NCBI GenBank assembly: GCA_035545255.1
Contig: DASZYR010000096.1
Span: forward strand, 1 to 6,768
DNA length: 6,768 bases
Direction of reading: 5' to 3'
DNA from: Dokdonella_A sp035545255
GTDB lineage: Bacteria > Pseudomonadota > Gammaproteobacteria > Xanthomonadales > Rhodanobacteraceae
The notes under the pieces: model-generated
The model's input: only the letters and a program-made list of their open reading frames with translations
The model's database searches: none
What the model was told of the DNA's origin: nothing
Shown: positions 1 to 5,562 of the stretch, piece by piece
How the letters are laid out: every line of letters begins with the position of its first letter
Numbering within the stretch: the stretch's first letter is position 1
Position numbers and translations under genes: made by a program

Positions 1-1
1 C

Positions 2-478
2 GCGGCGACACCGCAGAAACCTGCACGGAAGACGCCGCATGCCGTTTCGGCATCGGCGCTGATCGCGGCCGCGAAAGCGGCCATGCTGTCGGAAATCGAT
101 TACGGCCGCGAGCTTTGCGCTCCTGATCGCCCGGTCGAAACGTGGCTTGCCGACGTGCTCGGCGACACGGCATCGCGCGTCACCTGGCGCGGCGGAAGCT
201 GCCAGCTCGTCAGCGATCTGAATCCGCTCGACGCAGGCGGCAAGTGGTGCGCCGGCGCGACGATCGTGCCGAAAGATCACCCGAAGGAACCGGCCGAGAT
301 CGAGATCTATTTCGAAAAACCCGCCGGCGGCAAACCCGGCAAGCCGTACGCGTTCCGCGGCGTCAACCACGACGTCGACGGCATCGACTACAAGCGCGCG
401 TTCGCCGATTTCGAATACGGCTACCGGCAGAAATACCGCGCCGGCACGTTGCCGGATCCGGCGCCCGCCTGCGATTGA
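2..478 (+). CDS. Hypothetical protein, 5' end cut by the window edge
   Basis: I do not recognise this protein. The reading frame is open from base 2 to a TGA at 476-478. The first in-frame ATG is at 83, but the Ala-rich segment before it (ending SALIAAAKAA) runs smoothly into the MLSEIDYGREL helix, and there is no convincing ribosome binding site before 83. The true start is therefore probably outside the window, and a start at 83 (131 residues) is the alternative. The visible part has four cysteines (in ELCAP, SCQL, WCAG and the C-terminal PACD), several Trp and Tyr residues, and a Lys/Gly/Pro-rich stretch (EKPAGGKPGKPYAF). Four cysteines in a small, mixed-charge protein would suit an exported, disulfide-bonded protein, but the N-terminus that would show a signal peptide is missing. 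The stop codon overlaps the ribosome binding site of the next gene 11 bases on, so the two are almost certainly co-transcribed with korB. Confidence 0.7.
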   Translation, partial: AATPQKPARKTPHAVSASALIAAAKAAMLSEIDYGRELCAPDRPVETWLADVLGDTASRVTWRGGSCQLVSDLNPLDAGGKWCAGATIVPKDHPKEPAEIEIYFEKPAGGKPGKPYAFRGVNHDVDGIDYKRAFADFEYGYRQKYRAGTLPDPAPACD

Positions 479-482
479 GGAG
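477..482 (+). promoter_or_regulatory. Ribosome binding site of the 93-residue membrane protein
   Basis: GAGGAG lies 7 bases before the ATG at 490 and overlaps the TGA stop (476-478) of the upstream gene. It fixes 490 as the start, even though the same frame is open back to 142. The overlap suggests coupled translation of the two genes. Confidence 0.75.
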
Positions 483-489
483 CGTGACG

Positions 490-771
490 ATGCACCGCGG
501 CTTCATCGACATCTTGCAGCAGCTCGCGCCGACCGCGGGCTCGCTGATGGTGCTGGCGGCGCTCGTCGTGCTCTGGCGGCGCGATCGCTCGCCGTGGCTC
601 GCCGTCGCGATCGCGACCGAGCTCGCGGGGCTCGCGTTTCGCGGCCTCCTGATGATCGCGCCGGAACGCGCGCGCGATACGCCGCTCTTCTTCGCCGTGT
701 GGACGCTGACCGCACTCGTCTTCGGCGGTGCGCTGCTCGGCTATGCTCTCGAAACGACTCGACGGAAATGA
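490..771 (+). CDS. Small hypothetical membrane protein (93 aa)
   Basis: This is an unrecognised 93-residue protein. The frame stays open further upstream, but only the part from 490 has a good ribosome binding site (GAGGAG, 7-base spacing), and the upstream part is an Arg-rich shadow of the preceding gene. Hydrophobic segments are visible at about residues 15-29, 35-56 and 66-87. They are separated by short charged turns (RRDRSP, APERARD), and the protein ends in a basic tail (ETTRRK), suggesting three membrane helices with little soluble domain. There are no cysteines and no evident catalytic motif. It sits 11 bases after the upstream unknown gene and 4 bases before korB, so it belongs to the same transcript. 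A link to the oxidoreductase, such as a membrane anchor or operon passenger, is only a positional inference. It could equally be an unrelated small inner-membrane protein. Confidence 0.75.
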   Translation: MHRGFIDILQQLAPTAGSLMVLAALVVLWRRDRSPWLAVAIATELAGLAFRGLLMIAPERARDTPLFFAVWTLTALVFGGALLGYALETTRRK

Positions 772-775
772 GCCG

Positions 776-1831
776 ATGACCTACATCGCGAAACCGAAGC
801 TCCATCATCCGGCGCTGGCCTGCAACGCGATCGGCTTCACGCGCCGCGACTACGAAGGAAAGATCTCGACGCTTTGCGCCGGCTGCGGCCACGATTCGAT
901 CTCGGCCTCGATCATCCAGGCATGCTGGGAGCTCGACATCGAGCCGCACCGCGTCGCGAAGCTCTCCGGCATCGGTTGCAGCTCGAAGACGCCGGATTAT
1001 TTCCTCGGCCAGTCGCACGGCTTCAACACCGTGCACGGCCGCATGCCGTCGGTCTTGACCGGCGCGAACCTCGCGAACCGCGATCTCATCTATCTCGGCG
1101 TCTCCGGCGACGGCGATTCCGCCTCGATCGGCATCGGCCAGTTCGTGCATGCGATCCGGCGCGGCGTCAACATGGTCTACATCGTCGAGAACAACGGCGT
1201 GTACGGCCTGACGAAAGGCCAGTTCTCGGCGACGGCGGACCAGGGGTCGGTGTCGAAGAAGGGTGTCGTCAATTCCGACGCGCCGATCGATCTCGTCAGC
1301 CTCGCGCTCTCGCTCGGCGCGACCTACGTCGCGCGCGGATTCTCGGGCGACAAGCAGCAGCTCGTGCCGCTGATCCAGGCCGCGATCACGCACCGCGGCG
1401 CCGCGTTCATCGACGTCGTCAGCCCTTGCGTCGCGTTCAACAATCACGCGGGCTCGACCAAGAGCTACGACTACGTGCGCCAGCACAACGAAGCCGTGAA
1501 CCGGCTCGACGTGATCCAGGCGCGCGCCGAGATCGCGGTCGAATATGCCGATGGCGAAGCGATCGAGGTCGAGCAACACGACGGCAGCGTCTTGAAGCTG
1601 CGCAAGCTGTCGGCGAGCTACGATCCCGGCGACCGCATCGCGGCGATGAACTTCATCCACGAGCATCAGGCGCGCGGCGAAGTCGTCACCGGCCTTCTTT
1701 ATGTCGATCGCAAGGCGCGCGATCTGCATCAGCATCTCAATACGGCGGCGGTGCCGTTCAATGCGCTCGGCGCCAAGGAACTGTGCCCCGGTGGGGCCAC
1801 GCTCGACAGGATCAACGCCTCGCTGCGCTGA
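776..1831 (+). CDS. korB: 2-oxoacid:ferredoxin oxidoreductase, beta subunit
   Basis: The 351-residue protein is the thiamine-diphosphate and 4Fe-4S subunit of a cytoplasmic 2-oxoacid (probably 2-oxoglutarate):ferredoxin oxidoreductase. The enzyme interconverts 2-oxoacid plus CoA with acyl-CoA, CO2 and reduced ferredoxin. Four cysteines fit the cluster ligands: C34 and C37 (CAGCGH), C68 (GIGCSS) and C218 (SPCVAFN). Their spacing matches my recollection of the two-subunit Sulfolobus enzymes. The thiamine-diphosphate/Mg motif runs from GDGDS (111-115) to ENNGVYGLT (138-146). K71 and K147 (in LTKGQFS) occupy the positions known as substrate-binding lysines in that family. The length suits bacterial KorB, with about 22 extra N-terminal residues over the archaeal form. 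The ATG at 776 is chosen because it follows the previous stop by 4 bases, has a weak GGA nine bases upstream and begins the conserved protein; the frame is open from 728 but overlaps the preceding gene. The catalytic partner korA is not adjacent. Substrate preference (oxoglutarate versus pyruvate) cannot be settled from sequence alone. Confidence 0.95.
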   Translation: MTYIAKPKLHHPALACNAIGFTRRDYEGKISTLCAGCGHDSISASIIQACWELDIEPHRVAKLSGIGCSSKTPDYFLGQSHGFNTVHGRMPSVLTGANLANRDLIYLGVSGDGDSASIGIGQFVHAIRRGVNMVYIVENNGVYGLTKGQFSATADQGSVSKKGVVNSDAPIDLVSLALSLGATYVARGFSGDKQQLVPLIQAAITHRGAAFIDVVSPCVAFNNHAGSTKSYDYVRQHNEAVNRLDVIQARAEIAVEYADGEAIEVEQHDGSVLKLRKLSASYDPGDRIAAMNFIHEHQARGEVVTGLLYVDRKARDLHQHLNTAAVPFNALGAKELCPGGATLDRINASLR

Positions 1832-1860
1832 GATTTCGACGCGCGAAAACCAACCCCATC

Positions 1861-1945
1861 GTCGTTCCCGCGAAGGCGGGAATCCAGCGCCTTTCGTGCG
1901 ATCGGAAAGATGAAGACGCTGGGTCCCCGCCTTCGCGGGGACGAC
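1861..1945. repeat. Inverted pair of REP-like palindromes, possible bidirectional terminator
   Basis: Two 29-base arms, 1861-1889 and 1917-1945, are inverted copies that match at 26 of 29 positions. Each arm is itself a small hairpin: TTCCCGC (1865-1871), GAAG loop, GCGGGAA (1876-1882) on the left; GTCCCCGC (1923-1930), CTTC loop, GCGGGGAC (1935-1942) on the right. The spacer adds a third short stem, CTTTC (1891-1895) with GAAAG (1905-1909), so the whole unit can also fold as one long hairpin. It occupies most of the gap between the convergent stops of korB (1831) and sppA (1967), a typical place for REP/BIME-like elements. The core resembles dispersed intergenic repeats I know from Xanthomonadales and other proteobacteria. 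No T-run follows either arm, so intrinsic termination is possible but not shown; protection of mRNA 3' ends is an alternative role. Confidence 0.85.
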
Positions 1946-1966
1946 GGAGGTGCTGGGCATCGACGC

Positions 1967-3814
1967 CTAACGCAAATCGCAGAAGCAATGCGCGAACGCC
2001 GCGTAGCGCTTGCCTTTCAGCGTTTCGAGTATCCCGCCGATCTCCGCGATCTCGCCGCGATCGAGCCACGCCGACGGCAGCGTGAAACCGACGCGGCGCG
2101 CGATCTTGGTCATCGCCGAGCTCTCGCCGAAACTCAGGAGGAACCGCTCCCACGCGCTCGGCTCTCGCTCGACGTAGCGCACGCTGTAGTTGCTGCCGAG
2201 CTTCGCGCGCGAAGCGGCCGAGGCGATCGCGTCGTCGATTCCGCCGAGGCGATCGACGAGGCCGCGCTCCTTGGCCTGGCTGCCGCTCCAGACGCGTCCC
2301 TGCGCGATCGCGTCGATCGCTTCGGGCGTTTGCTTGCGCGCTTTCGCGACACGGCCGATGAATTCGTCGTAGCCGTGATGGATCGCGCTCGTCAGGATCG
2401 ATTCGAGCTCGGGCGACAGCGGCCTGCGGATGTCGAACGTGCCTGCAAGCGGTGTCGTGCCGATGCCGTCGGTGTGCACGCCGATCTTCGCGAGCGTTTC
2501 CGGAATCGTCAGTACGAGCCCGAAAATGCCGATCGATCCCGTGATCGTCGTCGGCTCGGCGAAGATCTCGTCGCCGTCCATCGCGATCCAGTAGCCGCCG
2601 CTCGCGGCGACGTCGCCCATCGAGACGACGACCGGCTTGCCGGCCGCGCGCGTCTCGGCGATCTCGCGACGGATCAGCTCCGACGAATACGCATCGCCGC
2701 CCGGCGAGTCGACGCGCAGCACGATCGCCTTGACGCGATCGTCGACGCGCGCCGCGCGGATCAGCTGCGCGGCCGAGCGTCCGCCGATCATGCCGGGCGG
2801 CTGGTCGCCGGGAACGATCTCGCCCTGCGCGACGACGACGGCGACCTCGGCGCCGAACGGCGCCCGCACCTCGGGCGTCAGCATGCCGAGATAGGTCCTG
2901 AAATCGACCTGGCGGAAACCTTCGTCGCCTTCCGCGACGCCCTTGTCGCGCAAGAGCTTGCGCGCCTGGGCTCGCGTCGCGAGCTCGTCGACGAGCTTCT
3001 GGCCGAGCGCGACCTTCGCAAGATCGCCGCCTTGCGATGCGACGCGCTCGTCGTAGTGCGCGATGTCCTCGCCGATCGACGAAGCGTCGATCTTGCGCAG
3101 GCTCGCGACCTCGTCGAGATAGTCCTGCCATAGCCCGCCCATCCAGTAGCGGTCGGCTTCCTTCGCGGCGTCGGACGCCTGGTTCAGCACGTAGGGCTCG
3201 GCCGCGGACTTGTACTGTCCGACCTTGATCAGATGCACGTCGACGCCGAGCTTGTCGAGCGCGTCGCGGAAATAGCTGCGGTAGCTCGCGAGCCCTTCGA
3301 GCACGACGGCGCCGTCGGGATCGAGCAGGATGCGGTCCGCATGCGCGGCGAGGAGATACTGGCCCTGACCGAGATCGCCGGCGACCGCGATGATCTCCTT
3401 GCCGCTCGCGCGGAAGCGGTCGAGCGCGTTTCCGACCTCGTGCAAGGTCGCGAATCCGGCGCCGTCGATCTCGTCCGGGATCAGCGCGATGCGCTCGATG
3501 CGCGGATCCTTCGCGGCCGCATCGATCACGCGCAGGAGATCGCGCAGCTGCACTTCCTTCGGCGGCTCGCCGGCAAGATTGCCGAGCGCGCGCTGCGCGG
3601 GATCGATCGTGTACTGCTCGACGATCGTGCCCTTCGGATCGAGCACGAGCGTCGTGCGCGCCTGCAGCACCGGCCGCGCGCTGAAGGCGACGACGAGGAA
3701 GCCGACCAGCAGCGCGAGGAAGATGAGATTGAAGACGAGAAGGCGCGTGAAATTCAGCGCGTTCCAGATGCCGCGCGCGATGCGCACGAAGATGCCGGGT
3801 GAATCCTTGGTCAT
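1967..3814 (-). CDS. sppA: Signal peptide peptidase SppA, 67K type (protease IV)
   Basis: The 615-residue protein is an inner-membrane serine protease of family S49. It degrades signal peptides left in the membrane after secretory precursor processing, with the catalytic domain on the periplasmic side. The length is close to E. coli SppA (about 618). A basic N-terminus is followed by one membrane helix at about residues 24-45. Two tandem S49 domains follow, at about 50-310 and 320-560. The catalytic Lys/Ser dyad is intact: K202 in GQYKSAAEP (E. coli K209) and S405 in DVAASGGYW (E. coli S409). RVDSPGG (367-373) and TITGSIGIFG (423-432) are family landmarks. The protein ends in a short AHCFCDLR tail with two cysteines. 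The ATG at 3814 is preceded by AGGAG. The frame stays open far upstream through the MATE gene, but that part is an Arg-rich shadow. It lies 113 bases downstream of the MATE gene on the same strand and is convergent with korB. Confidence 0.96.
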   Translation of the reverse strand: MTKDSPGIFVRIARGIWNALNFTRLLVFNLIFLALLVGFLVVAFSARPVLQARTTLVLDPKGTIVEQYTIDPAQRALGNLAGEPPKEVQLRDLLRVIDAAAKDPRIERIALIPDEIDGAGFATLHEVGNALDRFRASGKEIIAVAGDLGQGQYLLAAHADRILLDPDGAVVLEGLASYRSYFRDALDKLGVDVHLIKVGQYKSAAEPYVLNQASDAAKEADRYWMGGLWQDYLDEVASLRKIDASSIGEDIAHYDERVASQGGDLAKVALGQKLVDELATRAQARKLLRDKGVAEGDEGFRQVDFRTYLGMLTPEVRAPFGAEVAVVVAQGEIVPGDQPPGMIGGRSAAQLIRAARVDDRVKAIVLRVDSPGGDAYSSELIRREIAETRAAGKPVVVSMGDVAASGGYWIAMDGDEIFAEPTTITGSIGIFGLVLTIPETLAKIGVHTDGIGTTPLAGTFDIRRPLSPELESILTSAIHHGYDEFIGRVAKARKQTPEAIDAIAQGRVWSGSQAKERGLVDRLGGIDDAIASAASRAKLGSNYSVRYVEREPSAWERFLLSFGESSAMTKIARRVGFTLPSAWLDRGEIAEIGGILETLKGKRYAAFAHCFCDLR

Positions 3815-3818
3815 GGGT

Positions 3819-3823
3819 CTCCT
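3819..3823 (-). promoter_or_regulatory. Ribosome binding site of sppA
   Basis: Read on the minus strand, AGGAG stands four bases before the ATG at 3814. It decides the sppA start against the much longer open frame that continues upstream to 5599, which would otherwise suggest a false 1210-residue fusion. Confidence 0.75.
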
Positions 3824-3927
3824 GACGCGGCCTGGCGCTCCCGCGACGCCACCGGCCTCGATGCTGCCGCCGACGCGGCTTTTCAATGCGCGAAGCCTAC
3901 CCGATCCCGCGTCATGCCGATGAAGGA

Positions 3928-5301
3928 TCAGGCCGGGGCCGGCTCTCCGTACGAGCGCGCGAGCCGCCAGAACCGCGTCGTCAGCAGCATGGCGGCCATG
4001 CTGAGTCCGGCGATGAGGCCCATCCACATGCCGCGCGCGCCGAATCCGGCGCGGAATGCGAGCCACCAGCCGACCGGCATGCCGACGCCCCAGTAAGCGA
4101 ACGTCGTAATCAGCATCGGCACGCGCGTGTCCTTGAGCCCGCGCAGCGCGCCGCTCGCCGAAACCTGGAGCCCGTCCGAGAACTGGAAAAGGCCCGCCAG
4201 CACGAGGAGCTGCGCGGCGAGGCCGATGACGGCCGCGTCCGCCGTGTAGAGCGCCGCGATGTGCTGCGGGACCGTCAGCATCAGGATCGCCGAGACGCCC
4301 TGCGTCACGAGGGTCAGCGCGAGCCCGGCGAGCCCCGCGCCGCGCACGCCCTCGGCGTCGCCGCGGCCGACCGCGTGGCCGACGCGCACGGTCGTCGCCA
4401 TCGCGATGCCGAGCGGAATCATGAACGTGACCGAGGCGACGTTGATCGCGATCTGATGACTCGCGACGACATCGGTGCCGAGCGTGCCGATCGCGAGCGC
4501 GACCGCGACGAAGAGACTCGCTTCCATGAACAGGGAAATGCCCATCGGCACGCCGATGCGCAGGAGCTCGCCGATCGCGGCGGGCCTCGGCGGCTCGAAC
4601 CGCGCGAACAGCGCGAGCGAACGATAGTGATGGCGAGTCGCGACATAGGCGAGAAACGCGAGCGCCTCGATCCAGAGCACGATCGCCGTCGCGATGCCGC
4701 TGCCCCGTGCGCCGAGCGCGGGCATGCCGAAGCGGCCGTACATGAGCGTGTAGCCGATCGGGCCCAGCAGGGAGAGTCCGAACAGGCTGAAGTACATCGT
4801 CGGACGCGTGAGGCCGAACCCCTCGCTGAGGCCGCGCAGCGTGAAGAACAGCGCGAGCGCTGGCGCGCCGTACGCGATCGCGTGCAGGAAGCGCTCGACG
4901 TCGGGCACGAGCGCGGCATCGACGCCGATCGCGGCGACGAGCCTCGGGCCGCCGAAACGCACACCGAACCAGAGCAGCACGCCAAGGACGAGCGCGAGCC
5001 AGAGCGCCTGGCGGAACAAGGGCCCGATCTCGGCGGTGCGCCTCGCGCCGTTCAACTGCGCGACCGACGGCGGCAGCGCGAGCATGACGCCGATCGCGGC
5101 CACGAGCGCGAGCGACCAGACGCTCGTGCCGACCGCGACCGCGCCGAGCGTGTGTGCGTCGAGATGGCCGGCCAGCATCGCGTCGATGACGTTCATGCCG
5201 ATCGCCGAGAGCTGCCCGGTGACGAGCGGCAGAGCGAGGCGCAGCATCTCTTTGAGCTCGTGCGCGAGGCGCGGGCGTTGGGTGGGTAGAATGGGGGGCA
5301 T
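3928..5301 (-). CDS. MATE family efflux transporter, NorM-like
   Basis: The 457-residue protein is a cation-coupled multidrug exporter of the inner membrane, of the usual length for MATE proteins. About twelve membrane helices can be read, as two six-helix halves joined near residues 222-245 (RHHYRSLALFARFEPPRP). Several landmarks fit the NorM branch: VIDAMLAGHL (38-47) with D40 in helix 1; GVPMGISLFMEASLF (250-264) with E260 in helix 7; and LFQFSDGLQ (371-379) with D376 in helix 10, followed by SGALRGLKDTRVPM. By recalled alignment these acids match the cation-binding D36, E255 and D371 of Vibrio NorM. The ATG at 5301 is preferred over 5400, because the 33 extra residues (MTAEIRRHQA...) are not MATE-like. 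The ribosome binding site is weak (GGAAT, about 7 bases before the ATG). It is divergent from the DUF3667 gene and lies upstream of sppA, separated by 113 bases. Substrate is not predictable. Confidence 0.94.
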   Translation of the reverse strand: MPPILPTQRPRLAHELKEMLRLALPLVTGQLSAIGMNVIDAMLAGHLDAHTLGAVAVGTSVWSLALVAAIGVMLALPPSVAQLNGARRTAEIGPLFRQALWLALVLGVLLWFGVRFGGPRLVAAIGVDAALVPDVERFLHAIAYGAPALALFFTLRGLSEGFGLTRPTMYFSLFGLSLLGPIGYTLMYGRFGMPALGARGSGIATAIVLWIEALAFLAYVATRHHYRSLALFARFEPPRPAAIGELLRIGVPMGISLFMEASLFVAVALAIGTLGTDVVASHQIAINVASVTFMIPLGIAMATTVRVGHAVGRGDAEGVRGAGLAGLALTLVTQGVSAILMLTVPQHIAALYTADAAVIGLAAQLLVLAGLFQFSDGLQVSASGALRGLKDTRVPMLITTFAYWGVGMPVGWWLAFRAGFGARGMWMGLIAGLSMAAMLLTTRFWRLARSYGEPAPA

Positions 5302-5319
5302 GGCGGGATTCCAATGCCG

Positions 5320-5325
5320 AGTGTA
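5320..5325 (-). promoter_or_regulatory. Possible -10 element for the MATE gene
   Basis: On the minus strand TACACT ends 18 bases before the ATG at 5301 and matches the sigma-70 -10 pattern at four of six bases. The matching -35 is poor (GCAAAG at 17-base spacing), so this is only a candidate. If real, the leader would be very short. Confidence 0.25.
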
Positions 5326-5397
5326 GCCGAGCGTGCGAGGCGCTTTGCTGTCGGCAATCGGACGACACACGGCCTGATGGCGTCGAATCTCGGCTGT

Positions 5398-5516
5398 CAC
5401 CTCTCCCGTTGCGGGAGAGGTCGCGCCGGGCGGCGCGGGTGAGGGAAGCTGCGGAACGACTTGCCAAAGCTTCCCTCATCCGCTGCCGGCACCTTCTCCG
5501 CAAGCGGGAGAAGGGA
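5398..5516. repeat. Composite multi-hairpin intergenic repeat
   Basis: This is a roughly 120-base imperfect inverted element with several nested stems. The left end is a perfect 10-bp hairpin with a 3-base loop (ACCTCTCCCG at 5399-5408 with CGGGAGAGGT at 5412-5421). Next comes a 6-bp stem (CGCGCC at 5422-5427 with GGCGCG at 5432-5437). A central 11-bp inverted repeat follows (TGAGGGAAGCT at 5440-5450 with AGCTTCCCTCA at 5468-5478). The right end is a hairpin (CCTTCTCC at 5492-5499 with GGAGAAGG at 5507-5514) that mirrors the left one. It lies between the divergent starts of the MATE gene (5301) and the DUF3667 gene (5563). Its motifs resemble a dispersed non-coding repeat seen in many GC-rich proteobacterial genomes, so I call it a repeat rather than a gene-specific regulator. 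It encodes nothing. It may affect transcription of either neighbour, and may have spread as a miniature element. Confidence 0.8.
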
Positions 5517-5538
5517 TCACGGCCGAATCCAGGTGTGA

Positions 5539-5554
5539 AAAAGAACAAAAGAAC
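5539..5554 (+). repeat. Tandem 8-base repeat in A-rich leader
   Basis: AAAAGAAC occurs twice in direct tandem (5539-5546 and 5547-5554), ending 8 bases before the ATG at 5563. The leader is A-rich in otherwise GC-rich DNA and has no Shine-Dalgarno-like GGAG at a usable distance. An unstructured A-rich leader could help ribosome loading, but this is inference. Confidence 0.6.
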
Positions 5555-5562
5555 AACGACCA

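Noticed and set aside
142..489. Upstream extension of the 93-residue membrane protein to a 209-residue protein
   Set aside because: The added part is an Arg-rich shadow of the preceding gene, and GAGGAG with the ATG at 490 gives a well-supported start.
503..1960. A 485-codon minus-strand open frame opposite korB
   Set aside because: The translation is Arg/Ala/Asp-rich without recognisable motifs, and it is antisense to a certain korB. Such frames are common in GC-rich DNA.
3866..3883. A GCCGC-CGAC-GCGGC hairpin followed by TTTT, resembling an intrinsic terminator on the plus strand
   Set aside because: No plus-strand gene ends here, the stem is only 5 bp, and such short GC palindromes are expected by chance. 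For the minus-strand genes the T-run is on the wrong side.
3886..5289. A 467-codon plus-strand open frame opposite the MATE gene
   Set aside because: Highly charged Arg/Glu/Asp composition typical of antisense shadow, and the MATE protein on the other strand is clear.
5302..5400. Start of the MATE protein at 5400 with 33 extra residues
   Set aside because: The extra residues do not resemble a MATE N-terminus, and the ATG at 5301 gives the expected length and opening.
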